Counted from the stretch's first letter, positions 13,769 through 22,813 are shown. The stretch: DNA of 49,207 nt from Caballeronia pedi (GCF_001544915.2 NZ_FCOE02000050.1:1-49207); one strand, 5' to 3'. The notes: generated from the letters alone by a model not told the origin. Numbers and translations: made by a program.

Positions 13769-16612
13769 TTAGAACTTGTCCTCAGTGTTGTTGTCTGCGA
13801 GCAGCGGACCGAGCGGAAGCGTGATGCACTTCGACTGCACGCCGCTGAACTTCGCGGGTTTATGTTCGTTGCGGCCGGCACCCTGCAGGCGCAGCAGCAC
13901 GCCACGGAAGCCGGCAGCGAACGGCGAATTTGCGAACAGTCGGCGCAGCTCCTCCGACGTGTTGGAAAGCAGGAGCACGTTCTCGCGCACACGCATGCCG
14001 TGACGTCCGAGTAGCGCATTGGCTTCTTTCGCCGGCACGTTGATCGCATCGGCCTGCTCGGCCGCAGCGTGGATCAGTTCGAACACGGAATAGCGCGTGC
14101 CTTGATGCTGAATCGGCGCTTCCATCAGCGTCGACAGCGCGCGTTCGGCCTCGTCCGACTCGTTGTTCTCGCGATGCTCGGACCAGTCGAAGCCATCGAT
14201 CATTTCCTCCGCGTCAGCCTCGCTCGCGGGCTCACTCGTGAGGAGTGCCCACGCGCCGGCCAGCAGCGTGCCGTACTGATCGCCGTCGCGCTGCGATCCG
14301 AACTTGCGCGCGGCAGCTCGCGTGAAGACGTCGATGTTTTCCTGAATCACCGGCAGAAGGTTCAACGCGCGGCGCATCAAACGAGCAGCCATCATCGGAT
14401 CGCGCTTGATCGCGTACAGATCTTCTTTCAGAGCCTGCCAACTTCCGGCCGCGTCGTTGTCCTCGCGCTTCGGGCGCAGCGCCAACACGGTCAGGCGCTC
14501 GACGTCCGCTTGATGCTTGATCGCGACCTGAATCGACGCAAGGCAGAACATCGAGCGGATGTGGAACGACATCGATTCGCCGCCGGCCGTGCCCTTCAAC
14601 GTGCGCGCCTCAGATTCGGTCGACGCCTGGCGGATCAGAGACAGCACGTTCTGGATCCGGCGCACGTCGTTTTCCTCGTTCGACTCCGATTCGTCGAACA
14701 GCACCGGGCGCGCGTCAGCCTTCAGCGTCTGGCGGATGCCTGCCTCGCTCGAGTTGCCTTGCGCGAACAGATCCATGCCGTTCATCAGCGGATGCACGAA
14801 CTCATTGAGCACCGTCGACTTACCGCAGCCTGCGCCGCCGGTCAGCCACACGTGCGGACGCCAGCGCAGTGCGCCACACAGCGGTGCGAGCATGACGAAG
14901 CCCGCGAGCAGCGCCGCCGAGCCCGGCATCGTCCATCGGAAGCGCTTCGCGATACCGAAAATGCGCGCGCCGTCCGCGTCGCTCAATGCCTCGTCGTCGG
15001 GCGCGGGCAGCGAGATGTCGAGCTCATACACGAAGCGCGACTTGATCTTGGTGAGATCCATCGGGACACCGTCGACCGACAGATAGCCACCATGATGGAA
15101 CACGGTGCGACCCTCATCGATCCACGCGCCGCGACCGCGCACGCGATTGATGTCGTAAATGCCGCGCGCCGAGCACGTGCGGATGATGAAGTTGGCCGCC
15201 GCGCGTTTCTTGATGCCGCCACTGTCGCCGCCCGAGAAATGCATCTCCCACCACTGGAGCGGCGCCAGCTCGAGCAAGCCAGCCTCAGAAAAATCCGACT
15301 TCGTCAGAACCTGGATCTGCTTTTTCTCATGCTGGAACACGTAATAGCGATCGCGGTTGTAGCCGAGCAGCGTGAAATAGCCGTTGTTTTCCGGCAGATC
15401 GTCGCCGTCGTCGTCATCGTTGTCCGGAGGCGTCGACTTCGGCTCGAACGCCGGCGTGTCGTCTTGCGACGCGTCTGCCGCAGCGTCTTCCCACGGCGGG
15501 ACTTCGACGGGCGCAGACGGCTCCTCGACGACGGGATCAGCATGCAACACGCGATCGATTACCGCCTTCACGGCCTCGTCACCGCTCGACATCGCCAGAT
15601 CATTAAAGTCCGTCGGGCCGCGCTTCTTGCCCTGCTCGTTCTCGATGCCGAGCGATTCATCGAACGGCGGGATCGCCACGAGCGCGCCGATCGCGTCCCG
15701 CGCTTCGTTCGCGCGCGTCACGCCCGGATTGTTCACCGGCGTGAGCGTCCATTGATCGTTGTCGGCGCACATGATGATCGTCGCGGCCGGGAAGCGATCG
15801 CGGATCACTTGCGCGACCGGAAGCAGATTCGGTGCGTCGAATGCGACGATCACGCCGTGCCCAGTCGCTTGATGCAGGCTCGCGCCAGTCGCATAGCCCT
15901 CGCAAATCAGGATGACCATCTTGCCGTCGACTTCGACGGGCTTGCCGAACGAGTAGAACCGGCTGTGCTTGTCGGCGCCCGACAGATAGTCTTTGTCGCG
16001 CCCGATGAGATTGTCCGAATCCGGGAAAATAGCCTGCAGCGAAAGGATGTTCTTGGCCGCATCGCGAATCGGCACCAGAAGCGCATTCTTCGAGACGATC
16101 TGCATCTCGCCCGTCGCACCATCGAATTTCTGCCACGTGCCAACGCGCAAGCCGTAGGACTCGATGCCCTTGCGCGCGAGGTACGGATGATCGTTGCCAT
16201 CGAGCGGACGCGCCGCATCCCAAATGCGATTCGCGAGTTCCGCCGCCGCCTTATGCTTGGCAGCGAGTTCCGCCGCGCGACGCTGGCGATCGGCTTCCAT
16301 CTTTTCGCGATATGCCCGACGCTCGTCCGCCGTCATCGGCGCGCGCTTCGTCTTCGACGTCCACGGAAACTTGACGTCGTAGCCGTGCCGACGATTGCAG
16401 CCGAACTGACCCGCCGGCTTATCGTCGATGTGCAGGACATACCAGCCGTTCAGCTCTTTCGGGCCGTCGCCGTCCACGTGGATTCGATGCAACTTGCCGT
16501 CAGCGACGATGTCGCTCGGATTGACCTTGATGTCGTGATCGAACATGGCATCGCAGAACTCCTCGATCACCTGGGATTCGTTCACAACGGACGGCGTGCT
16601 ATTTTTGTTCAC
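13769..16612 (-). CDS. Toprim primase / DUF927-type helicase replication protein
   Basis: 947 aa, GTG start with GGAG Shine-Dalgarno. Residues 130-160 contain a primase-like segment (WDAARPLDGNDHPYLARKGI), a Toprim domain follows (ILICEGYATG with E238; CADND 282-286; GPTDFNDL 332-338), then an acidic Asp-rich linker (about 395-406) and a C-terminal DUF927/P-loop ATPase (Walker A TGGAGCGKST near 591-600; Walker B-like VLFDESES). It should prime and unwind at the phage origin. Two operators lie upstream, so replication is under operator control. Confidence 0.85.
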   Translation of the reverse strand: MNKNSTPSVVNESQVIEEFCDAMFDHDIKVNPSDIVADGKLHRIHVDGDGPKELNGWYVLHIDDKPAGQFGCNRRHGYDVKFPWTSKTKRAPMTADERRAYREKMEADRQRRAAELAAKHKAAAELANRIWDAARPLDGNDHPYLARKGIESYGLRVGTWQKFDGATGEMQIVSKNALLVPIRDAAKNILSLQAIFPDSDNLIGRDKDYLSGADKHSRFYSFGKPVEVDGKMVILICEGYATGASLHQATGHGVIVAFDAPNLLPVAQVIRDRFPAATIIMCADNDQWTLTPVNNPGVTRANEARDAIGALVAIPPFDESLGIENEQGKKRGPTDFNDLAMSSGDEAVKAVIDRVLHADPVVEEPSAPVEVPPWEDAAADASQDDTPAFEPKSTPPDNDDDDGDDLPENNGYFTLLGYNRDRYYVFQHEKKQIQVLTKSDFSEAGLLELAPLQWWEMHFSGGDSGGIKKRAAANFIIRTCSARGIYDINRVRGRGAWIDEGRTVFHHGGYLSVDGVPMDLTKIKSRFVYELDISLPAPDDEALSDADGARIFGIAKRFRWTMPGSAALLAGFVMLAPLCGALRWRPHVWLTGGAGCGKSTVLNEFVHPLMNGMDLFAQGNSSEAGIRQTLKADARPVLFDESESNEENDVRRIQNVLSLIRQASTESEARTLKGTAGGESMSFHIRSMFCLASIQVAIKHQADVERLTVLALRPKREDNDAAGSWQALKEDLYAIKRDPMMAARLMRRALNLLPVIQENIDVFTRAAARKFGSQRDGDQYGTLLAGAWALLTSEPASEADAEEMIDGFDWSEHRENNESDEAERALSTLMEAPIQHQGTRYSVFELIHAAAEQADAINVPAKEANALLGRHGMRVRENVLLLSNTSEELRRLFANSPFAAGFRGVLLRLQGAGRNEHKPAKFSGVQSKCITLPLGPLLADNNTEDKF

Positions 16613-16722
16613 CCTGAAGCTCCTGCCTCGGACACCCTGCCAAACGCGAAATGAGGAGCACGGGAAGCGCTGGCAGGAGACGCTTGTCGGATCGCGATTC
16701 CTATCCCGTGCTGTTACAATCT

Positions 16723-16740
16723 TTAATCAAATTTGACTAT
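16723..16740. promoter_or_regulatory. operator 5 (TTAATCAAATTTGACTAT)
   Basis: Left arm perfect, right arm degenerate. Lies about 110 bases before the primase start, in tandem with operator 6 at a centre-to-centre distance of 21 bases, i.e. two helical turns. Confidence 0.6.
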
Positions 16741-16743
16741 CAG

Positions 16744-16761
16744 CTAATCAATTTTGATTGA
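16744..16761. promoter_or_regulatory. operator 6 (CTAATCAATTTTGATTGA)
   Basis: Variant palindrome three bases from operator 5; the pair would allow cooperative binding on one face of the helix. Confidence 0.6.
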
Positions 16762-16881
16762 AAACAGGCAACTATTTCCTGTCGCCACCGTTAGATGACA
16801 CACAGTTGTAAAAACTCGGAGGCAATTGTAAGAGGATGTTTCATCCGAAGTGAATCATTTTTGACCAAAAAAGCCATTTAA

Positions 16882-17319
16882 TTAAATGATCCTATCGAAT
16901 GACTTATAGCCTTCGACTATCGCCTTTGCGGCTGCGTCAGACGGGGCGAAGCCCGCGATGCCGCCGGCCTTTTGCACGCGATCGACGAACCGAATTTGGC
17001 CCTTGCGCTTCTTGCCGCCGCCGCTTTCTTTCGTCTCGATCGCCGTGAAGACTGCCACCGTGCGTCCGACCATCTGCGGAGTAATCACGATTTCCGTCCA
17101 GCCCACCAAGTCGGACGTTCCCTCTACTGGCGTGCCCGTCGGATCCGCAAAACCCAGCGCGATCGGCCGCGCGTTCGGCACGACGACAGACCCATCGGCA
17201 AGCCGATACGGCTCACCGCCGCCCGATACGTACGCGCGCCCCGTGTTGATCCGAAAGAGCGTCGTGCGCAGCGACGCGACAGCGAGCCAGACGGCCCGCA
17301 GCACATTGTTTTCGCGCAT
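16882..17319 (-). CDS. VRR-NUC domain nuclease
   Basis: 145 aa, the usual length of phage stand-alone VRR-NUC proteins. Catalytic layout: EGTSDLVGW (D70), FTAIETKE (E95-x-K97), then KKRKGQIRFVDRVQKAGGIAGFA with Q108. This PD-(D/E)XK branch includes structure-specific nucleases such as FAN1 and phage Holliday-junction-type enzymes. Placed two bases after the DUF5664-like gene and among replication genes, it may process recombination or replication intermediates. Confidence 0.9.
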   Translation of the reverse strand: MRENNVLRAVWLAVASLRTTLFRINTGRAYVSGGGEPYRLADGSVVVPNARPIALGFADPTGTPVEGTSDLVGWTEIVITPQMVGRTVAVFTAIETKESGGGKKRKGQIRFVDRVQKAGGIAGFAPSDAAAKAIVEGYKSFDRII

Positions 17320-17321
17320 GC

Positions 17322-17825
17322 TTACGCTCGCGCGTTAGATTCGGCGATGCGCCGAGCGTCGTCCTCAAGCGCCGCGTGCTCGCGAAGCCCGTCGCTATCA
17401 GCGATCGTGTAGTGACGCGGATTTTTGTCCTCGTAGCGCGCGTAGATCTTGGGCATCAGCGCCTCGAACTGCGCTCTGACTTCTGCGAGCGCGGCCGCGT
17501 TACTGGGCGGACGGTCATCGATCAGCTTGCCGGCATGCCGCGCGTCGATGATGATGTTCAGGCACGCAAGCGCGTTCGCCAGATGCGGCGTGCCGTCGGT
17601 CGGATCCAATTCCTCGCCTTCCCACCAGGCGTCCATATGGCGATCGAGCGCCGACTTGTACACCGACGCGCGTGCGCCGGCCGCGCGCCAATTCCATGCG
17701 CCGTATTTGACGTTGCCGAGATAGTGGGAGATGGCCTGGTACGCCTTGACGATCGGCGATACCAGGTGCAGAGGAAGCTTGAAGGTCGCGATGGCGTCCT
17801 TCGGATTGCTGTGCTTGGCGGTCAT
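17322..17825 (-). CDS. dATP/dGTP diphosphohydrolase-like (DUF5664-type) protein
   Basis: 167 aa. The region KLPLHLVSPIVKAYQAISHYLGNVKYGAWNWRAAGARASVYKSALDRHMDAWWEGEELDPTDGTPHLANALACLNIIID contains the YG--NWR, RH---WW-GE--D--+G--HL conserved pattern of a phage family annotated as dATP/dGTP diphosphohydrolase N-terminal domain. It would alter the host deoxynucleotide pool. It lies directly after the SSB gene. The family assignment is from pattern memory; the activity here is inferred. Confidence 0.7.
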   Translation of the reverse strand: MTAKHSNPKDAIATFKLPLHLVSPIVKAYQAISHYLGNVKYGAWNWRAAGARASVYKSALDRHMDAWWEGEELDPTDGTPHLANALACLNIIIDARHAGKLIDDRPPSNAAALAEVRAQFEALMPKIYARYEDKNPRHYTIADSDGLREHAALEDDARRIAESNARA

Positions 17826-17873
17826 GGTCTCTCAGTCCTGCCGATCGGCGCGGAACGAGAGACTGTTCACGCG

Positions 17874-18344
17874 TCAGAACGGCACGTCATCCGTTGCTTT
17901 CGATCCGCCCGCAGGCGCGCTGCTCGCAGCCGCCGGACGGTTCCCCGCGCCGGCATTGCTGTTCGCTGGCCGGCTTGCCGAATTATTTGTGTCACGACCG
18001 CCGCCCTCACCCTTGCCGCCGAGCATCTGCATCTGGTCCGCGCGGATCTCAGTCGCATAGCACTCCTTGCCATCCTTATCGGTCCACTTGCGCGTTCGAA
18101 TCTGCCCCTCGACATAGATCGACGAGCCTTTCTTCAGATACTCGCCTGCGATCTCCGCCAGTCGGCCGTGGAACGCCACGCGGTGCCATTCCGTGAGTTC
18201 CTTCCATTCGCCGCTCGACTTGTCTTTCCACTTGTCCGTCGTCGCGAGACGCACGTTCGTCACCATGTCGCCCGATTGGAATGTGCGCGATTCCGGATCC
18301 GCGCCGAGATTGCCCACGAGAATGACCTTGTTCACCGATGCCAT
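17874..18344 (-). CDS. ssb: single-stranded DNA-binding protein
   Basis: 156 aa. OB-fold at residues 1-110 (MASVNKVILVGNLGADPESR, WHRVAFHGRLAEIAGEYLKKGSSIYVEGQIRTRKWTDKDGKECYATEI), a Gly/Ser/Ala/Asn-rich linker and the acidic tip DDVPF that binds partner proteins in bacterial SSBs. It is close to host SSB in design. Sits between the SF2 helicase and nucleotide hydrolase genes in the replication operon. Confidence 0.97.
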   Translation of the reverse strand: MASVNKVILVGNLGADPESRTFQSGDMVTNVRLATTDKWKDKSSGEWKELTEWHRVAFHGRLAEIAGEYLKKGSSIYVEGQIRTRKWTDKDGKECYATEIRADQMQMLGGKGEGGGRDTNNSASRPANSNAGAGNRPAAASSAPAGGSKATDDVPF

Positions 18345-18370
18345 TGTTTTTTCCTAGAGTTGAATGACGC

Positions 18371-20065
18371 TCAGATGAGCGCCGGTTGTTCTTCGACGCT
18401 CGTCTTAACCGCGCGCCGCATGAACTGTTTGAATGCTTCGTCCTCGCTCGCCGACACTTCCGCCGCCGGCGGGTTCATCTCGTCGAGCTTTGCGCGCCAC
18501 TCGCGCAATTCCTTGGGCTTCATGCCATTGATCGCCGCGAACGGCTTGCCGAACACCCCGAGCACGGTTTGCCCAGTGCGCTTGCGCCACTCGTCGATAT
18601 CAGCGCGCAGCGCCTCGCGGAACGCCGCCTTTTCCTCGCGCGCCCGCACGATGTTCTGCGCGCGCGAGCGCGAGTAGCCCAGTTTCTCGACCATTTCCTC
18701 GACGCTCTGAGCGCGGCCCTGATCGGCGCGCTGACGCGATTTGATCTGCGCCTCCATCTCCGGCGTGATCCGCTGCAACTCGCCCTCGACTTGCTCGAGC
18801 GAGCGGCCGCCAGGTTGCGGATAGATGAAACCGCACGTCGGGCACGACGGTGCCGGTTCGTGCACGTGGTAGCACTGCGGACACTGCTTGATGGCGATCG
18901 TCGGCTCGTCGTCGTCTTTCTGCTTACCCTTGCGCTTCTTGCGCCCGTCGAGCGTCCAATCGCGCTCCTCGTTGGGCATACCGTGCTTGCGCTTCCATTG
19001 ACCATCGAGCGTCGCGCCGACGTTGCCCACGTGATCGAGCAGATAGCACGTCGTCTTACCCTCAGACGGACGCATCACGCGCCCCACCTGCTGCAGGAAC
19101 AGAGCCTCTGAGGCAGTCGGGCGCAGCATGATGCAGCACACCAGGTCAGGCAAATCGTATCCTTCGGATACCAGATCAACCGTGCAAGCCCCATCGATCT
19201 CGCCGCGCCGCAGTTTCTTGTTCACTGCCGTGCGCTCGGCGTCGCTCATCTCCGGCGCACCGACCAGCAACTCGAATCGGTATCCGGCCGCATTGAACTC
19301 GGCGGCAACATGGCGCGCGTGCTCAATGCTCGAACAGAAGACAATCGCGCGCGCGCCCGGGCAGATCTTGCTGTAGTGCGCGACTGCGTTTCCGGTGATC
19401 TTGGGTTTGTCGACGCGCGCCGCGAGTTCAGTGCGGTTGTAGTCGCCGTCTTTGTTTTTGCCAATGCCACTCAGATCTGGCGTTTCGATCGACGAATAGA
19501 CGACGGGATTGATCAGCATGCCGCGCTCGATCAACTCCGGCGTCGATGGACCGAGCACCATCGTCTTGAAGACGCCGCCAGCATGCTCGCCCAATCCCTT
19601 GCCATCGGTACGCACGGGCGTAGCAGTAACGCCGAGCATAGGCGGACGGCCGAGCGCTTCGAACACGCGGCCCCACTTGTTGTCAGCGATAACGTGGTGC
19701 GCCTCATCGAAGATGATTAGGCCGAAGCGCATCGGCCCCTTCTTGAGGCGAATGAGGAGGGTATCAATGCTCGCCACCTGAATCCGCTTGTTGGGTTCAG
19801 GAGTGAAGAACGGACTGATCAGTCCATGCTCGATACCAAGATTGCGAAGCGACGCGGAAGCCTGCAAAAGCAGTTCCTTCCGGTGCACGATGATAACTAC
19901 AGGGTTCCCCTTCGCTGCTGCGTTCTCTGCTATGTAGCTGAACGTATATGTCTTGCCGCCACCCGTAGGCAACACAAACAGCGTTGGATAGTTCTTCGCA
20001 CGGAATTCGCTCCGTACTTCATCGACAGCAGCCTGTTGATAATCGCGAAGCTGGATACTTGGCAT
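18371..20065 (-). CDS. SF2 DEAH-box helicase
   Basis: 564 aa. Walker A VLPTGGGKTYT (about 31-41), motif II FDEAHH, motif III GVTATPVR, then the second RecA-like domain (ARAIVFCSSIEHARHVAAEF; LVSEGYDLPD; QQVGRVMRPSEGK motif VI). A Cys4 zinc knuckle follows near residue 395 (CPQCYHVHEPAPSCPTCGF), then a coiled basic tail. Typical of phage replication or repair helicases in the RecQ/UvsW-like position. First gene after late-type promoter C; no clear Shine-Dalgarno. Confidence 0.92.
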   Translation of the reverse strand: MPSIQLRDYQQAAVDEVRSEFRAKNYPTLFVLPTGGGKTYTFSYIAENAAAKGNPVVIIVHRKELLLQASASLRNLGIEHGLISPFFTPEPNKRIQVASIDTLLIRLKKGPMRFGLIIFDEAHHVIADNKWGRVFEALGRPPMLGVTATPVRTDGKGLGEHAGGVFKTMVLGPSTPELIERGMLINPVVYSSIETPDLSGIGKNKDGDYNRTELAARVDKPKITGNAVAHYSKICPGARAIVFCSSIEHARHVAAEFNAAGYRFELLVGAPEMSDAERTAVNKKLRRGEIDGACTVDLVSEGYDLPDLVCCIMLRPTASEALFLQQVGRVMRPSEGKTTCYLLDHVGNVGATLDGQWKRKHGMPNEERDWTLDGRKKRKGKQKDDDEPTIAIKQCPQCYHVHEPAPSCPTCGFIYPQPGGRSLEQVEGELQRITPEMEAQIKSRQRADQGRAQSVEEMVEKLGYSRSRAQNIVRAREEKAAFREALRADIDEWRKRTGQTVLGVFGKPFAAINGMKPKELREWRAKLDEMNPPAAEVSASEDEAFKQFMRRAVKTSVEEQPALI

Positions 20066-20122
20066 CTAAGTGAAGGCGCAGCAGCGTATTAAAGTCTGCG
20101 CCCTTGCAGTGGAGATGCCTAA

Positions 20123-20138
20123 AGTCTCCTGTCACGAC
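20123..20138 (-). promoter_or_regulatory. late-type promoter element C
   Basis: Minus strand GTCGTGACA then GGAGACT (fits NNANNNT), one base after the repressor gene's stop and 58 bases before the helicase ATG. It is the only copy that heads replication rather than late structural or accessory genes. Confidence 0.6.
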
Positions 20139-20139
20139 G

Positions 20140-20409
20140 TCACTCATCGTCTTGCCTCTTAATCCCTCTCGCCGCGTCTAATTCGGCGCGCTTGTTGGCA
20201 ATGATTTTTTCCATTGTCTCGACAAGCTCAACAGTCTTTGGAAGCTTCCTTCGCCAACGATCAGGCGTCGCGCGCGAGATCCCAGCCTGCTCACATATGG
20301 ATGTGAAGTTAAGGCCAACCTTCCTCGCTTCAGTCTCGATCCGATCGAGGCGCTCTCTGAAAACATCGCCGAACGGCTTGAGGTTCATCCTTCTTCCCTT
20401 CTTGGTCAT
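20140..20409 (-). CDS. Cro/CI-type HTH repressor
   Basis: 89 aa from the first ATG, or 82 aa from the ATG at 20388, which has the better AAGGGA Shine-Dalgarno and is preferred if transcription starts near 20416. HTH at about residues 33-55 (LNFTSICEQAGISRATPDRWRRK), followed by a helical dimer-type end. Divergent from the recE-like gene across a 178-base control region, the usual place of a lysogeny switch regulator. No protease or oligomerisation domain, so closer to Cro or a short CI. Confidence 0.75.
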   Translation of the reverse strand: MTKKGRRMNLKPFGDVFRERLDRIETEARKVGLNFTSICEQAGISRATPDRWRRKLPKTVELVETMEKIIANKRAELDAARGIKRQDDE

Positions 20410-20421
20410 TTAATCGCACCT

Positions 20422-20441
20422 ATTGTATCGGAATTGAGCAA
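20422..20441 (-). promoter_or_regulatory. repressor promoter with TTGCTCAA box
   Basis: Minus-strand -10 TACAAT (20427-20422) with TTGCTCAA (20441-20434) six bases upstream of it. The same box lies one base upstream of TATGAT at 20535-20540 on the plus strand, so both divergent promoters carry it in equivalent positions. Likely repressor operators. Confidence 0.45.
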
Positions 20442-20525
20442 CGTCCAAGCCAGTTTCTTCGCCGTTTCCCCTTGTGCGACAAGGGTCTGAACGACGTCGG
20501 CCGGAGCCTATTTCTAGCTTGATGT

Positions 20526-20540
20526 TTGCTCAAATATGAT
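20526..20540 (+). promoter_or_regulatory. rightward early promoter with TTGCTCAA box
   Basis: TTGCTCAA (20526-20533) directly before TATGAT (20535-20540), reading to the recombination genes. The -35 region is weak, suggesting activator help or an extended contact. Paired with the repressor's own promoter. Confidence 0.5.
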
Positions 20541-20567
20541 ACACAATCCGTGCGGCAGTTAACTATT

Positions 20568-20577
20568 TTTGATCAAA
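20568..20577. promoter_or_regulatory. operator 7 (core TTTGATCAAA)
   Basis: Ten-base core palindrome overlapping the Shine-Dalgarno of the recE-like gene, about 28 bases after the -10 box; a bound protein would act as a roadblock. Confidence 0.45.
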
Positions 20578-20587
20578 GGAGAGCTTT

Positions 20588-21421
20588 TTGTCCGTCACTC
20601 TCGAACGGCTGCAGGGTCTCGTAGACCTCAGCAACGATGACTATCACGCCGGCCCCGGGGTCTCAAAGTCCCACCTCGACGTGATCGCGGAGAAGTCTCC
20701 GCTCCATTACTGGAACACCTATCTCAATCCAGATCGGTTACCCCCTGAACAAAAGTCGGATTTTCTTTTGGGCTCGGCCGCCCACTCGGCCATTCTCGAG
20801 CCCGACTTGTTTGAGTCGAGTTTCGTCAAGTCTCCAGCCTTCAACATGCGGACTAAGGACGGCAAGCAAATGTTTGCTGACTTTGTCCAAGAGAATCCTG
20901 GTAAGCAAATCCTCACTCCAGACGATTATCAGACGTGCCTCGACATTCGCGACGCCGTCTATCGCCACCCTACAGCCCCCGGCCTGCTGAGTGGCGGAAA
21001 ACCAGAGCAGTCATTTTTTGTCGACGACGCCGAGACCGGCGAACTCATTAAGTGCCGCTTCGACTATCTACAAGACGGCGGAGCGCTTGCCATCGACGTC
21101 AAGACAACCCGAAATGCGCATCCCAGATCTTTCGGTAAGGATGCAGCCAACTTCCGGTACGACATCGCCGTCGCATGGTACTTCGACGTGCTTCGCCAAC
21201 TCTACAACGAGACGCCCAAATACTGGGTATGGCTCGCGATCGAGAAGGAGCCCCCGTACGCGATCGGACTCTACTACGCCAAAACGGAAGACATCTTGCG
21301 GGCGCACGACTCCGCGCGGCGCGATTTTATGCGAATCGTCAACTGCAAGCGAGCCAATGAATGGCCGGATTACGGGTGGACGGCTGAACCCCTTGATTTT
21401 CCGACTTGGATGAAACGCTGA
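20588..21421 (+). CDS. RecE-like exonuclease (PD-(D/E)XK, DUF3799-type)
   Basis: 277 aa, TTG start supported by AAAGGAG seven bases upstream. N terminus DLSNDDYHAGPGVSKSHLDVIAEKSPLHYWNTYL and LLGSAAHSAILEPDLFESSFV are family hallmarks of phage exodeoxyribonuclease VIII-like proteins. The catalytic strands are KCRFDYLQDGGALAIDVKTTRNAHP (D-x13-D-V-K). It should resect double-stranded ends to give 3' single strands for the annealing protein two genes downstream. Confidence 0.88.
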   Translation: MSVTLERLQGLVDLSNDDYHAGPGVSKSHLDVIAEKSPLHYWNTYLNPDRLPPEQKSDFLLGSAAHSAILEPDLFESSFVKSPAFNMRTKDGKQMFADFVQENPGKQILTPDDYQTCLDIRDAVYRHPTAPGLLSGGKPEQSFFVDDAETGELIKCRFDYLQDGGALAIDVKTTRNAHPRSFGKDAANFRYDIAVAWYFDVLRQLYNETPKYWVWLAIEKEPPYAIGLYYAKTEDILRAHDSARRDFMRIVNCKRANEWPDYGWTAEPLDFPTWMKR

Positions 21422-21460
21422 AGTAGCTTCTAAACCACACCACCGCTCAGAGACCAAAAC

Positions 21461-22750
21461 ATGCAAATCGAACGCATCAAAATCTCCAACATTCTAGGCG
21501 TCGAGAATCTGGAATTCTCGCCTTTGGGGTTTACCACCATCAGCGGCCGCAACGGGACCGGCAAGACGTCTGTTTTGGAAGCCATCAAATCGGCGTTCAA
21601 AGGCGGACACGACGCCACCCTGCTCCGCAACGGTGCAGACAAAGGCGAGATCGTCTTCGTCCTCGATGACGGCACGAACATCCGCCGCCGCGTCGACGCC
21701 AACGCCAGCACCACCGACGTCGTGCGCGAAGGCAAGAAGGTGCCGCGCCCGCAAGAAGCGCTCAAATCACTGACCGACATGCTGTCGATCAACCCTGTCG
21801 ACTTCCTGCGCGCACCGAAAAAGGACCGAGTGCGTGTCCTGCTCGAGGCGATGCCGATCCCGCTCGACGCCGGCAAGCTGGAGGCAGTTGCCGGCGTGAA
21901 GATCGACGCTCAGCCGGGCCTGCACGCTTTGCACGTGATCGAGAAAGTGGCAAAACAGGTGTATGACTTGCGCACCGGCTCGAACCGCGCCGTCAAAGAG
22001 AAAGAGGCGACGATCGGCCAACTGCGCCAGGCGATTCCGCCCGCGCCCGCCGGGATCGATGGCGACGAGACCGTACTGACGGCGAAGCTGAACGAACTCA
22101 ACGACGCGCGCAACGCCGAAATGGCGCGCATCTCGACGAAACTCGAAGGCATCCGCGCCGATGCGCAGAAGGAAATCGACGAGATCAAAGCAAAGGCTCA
22201 AGCCGACATCGACGCCGTGCGCGAGAAGCTTGCCGCGACCGAGCGCGCGGCTGCGACTCAGCGTGAACGCTCGACGCAGCGCTCTAACGACGAAATGCAG
22301 CCCGTTTCGGTGCAACTCCAGATGATCCGCGAGAACCGCGATCTCCACGCGCGCCGCGCGCAGACGCTCGACACCATCGAAAACCTGACGACGGAGCTCG
22401 AGGAGCTTCGCGAGGAGTCCGCCGCGCACACGCAAGCACTCGCCGACATCGAGCAGTACAAGTCGGATCTGCTCGCCAATCTGCCCATTCCTGGCGTCGA
22501 AGTGAAAGACGGCGAGATCTACCGTAACAGCGTCCCGCTGGACCGCCTCAACACCGCTCAGCAAGTCGATATCGCGGTCGAAGTCGCCAAACTGCGCGCG
22601 GGCGATATCGGCGTGATCTGCGTGGACGGCATCGAACTGCTGGACTCCGATGCATTCGAGGCGTTCCGCGAGCGCGCGCTTGATAGCGGACTGCAAATGT
22701 TCGTTAGCAAAGTAACGGATGACGAATTCGCGATCGATTCGGAAGCCTAA
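21461..22750 (+). CDS. SMC/RecF-like ATPase
   Basis: 429 aa. Walker A GRNGTGKTSVLEAI (29-42) after an N-terminal strand (MQIERIKISNILGVENLEFS) as in RecF/SbcC heads. A long coiled coil spans about residues 190-330 (KLEGIRADAQKEIDEIKAKAQADIDAVREKLAATERAAA). The C terminus has the Walker B-like IGVICVDGIELLDSDAF. The coil is short, so this is a mini-SMC. Between exonuclease and annealing protein, it probably assists phage end processing or recombination. Confidence 0.85.
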   Translation: MQIERIKISNILGVENLEFSPLGFTTISGRNGTGKTSVLEAIKSAFKGGHDATLLRNGADKGEIVFVLDDGTNIRRRVDANASTTDVVREGKKVPRPQEALKSLTDMLSINPVDFLRAPKKDRVRVLLEAMPIPLDAGKLEAVAGVKIDAQPGLHALHVIEKVAKQVYDLRTGSNRAVKEKEATIGQLRQAIPPAPAGIDGDETVLTAKLNELNDARNAEMARISTKLEGIRADAQKEIDEIKAKAQADIDAVREKLAATERAAATQRERSTQRSNDEMQPVSVQLQMIRENRDLHARRAQTLDTIENLTTELEELREESAAHTQALADIEQYKSDLLANLPIPGVEVKDGEIYRNSVPLDRLNTAQQVDIAVEVAKLRAGDIGVICVDGIELLDSDAFEAFRERALDSGLQMFVSKVTDDEFAIDSEA

Positions 22751-22762
22751 CAGGCTGCTGGA

Positions 22763-22780
22763 TTAATCAAATTTGATCAA
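22763..22780. promoter_or_regulatory. operator 8 (TTAATCAAATTTGATCAA) beside a TATAAT box
   Basis: One mismatch from the palindrome. A perfect -10 TATAAT follows two bases later (22782-22787), then the annealing-protein ATG at 22814. The operator would cover the -35 to -10 region of this internal promoter. Confidence 0.7.
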
Positions 22781-22813
22781 ATATAATTAACGACTCTACC
22801 ACCAGGTGACCAA

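Larger units (their letters stand above)
16613..16881. other. primase upstream region
   Basis: 269-base non-coding gap between VRR-NUC and primase genes. It holds operators 5 and 6, an ATTTAATTAAAT palindrome at 16876-16887 and a TTTTTGACCAAAAA near-palindrome at 16858-16871. No clear sigma70 promoter pair was identified, though several TTGATT/TTGCCT boxes are candidates for -35. Confidence 0.5.

Noticed and set aside
14069..16654. 861-codon open frame on the plus strand
   Set aside because: Antisense shadow of the Toprim/DUF927 primase; Arg/His-rich composition and no ribosome site. GC-rich codons leave the opposite strand open.
17990..17998. TGTCACGAC (late-element core) inside the ssb gene
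   Set aside because: It has the right orientation but fails the T at position seven, and lies within coding sequence 165 bases before the next ATG; probably codon usage (GGT CGT GAC).
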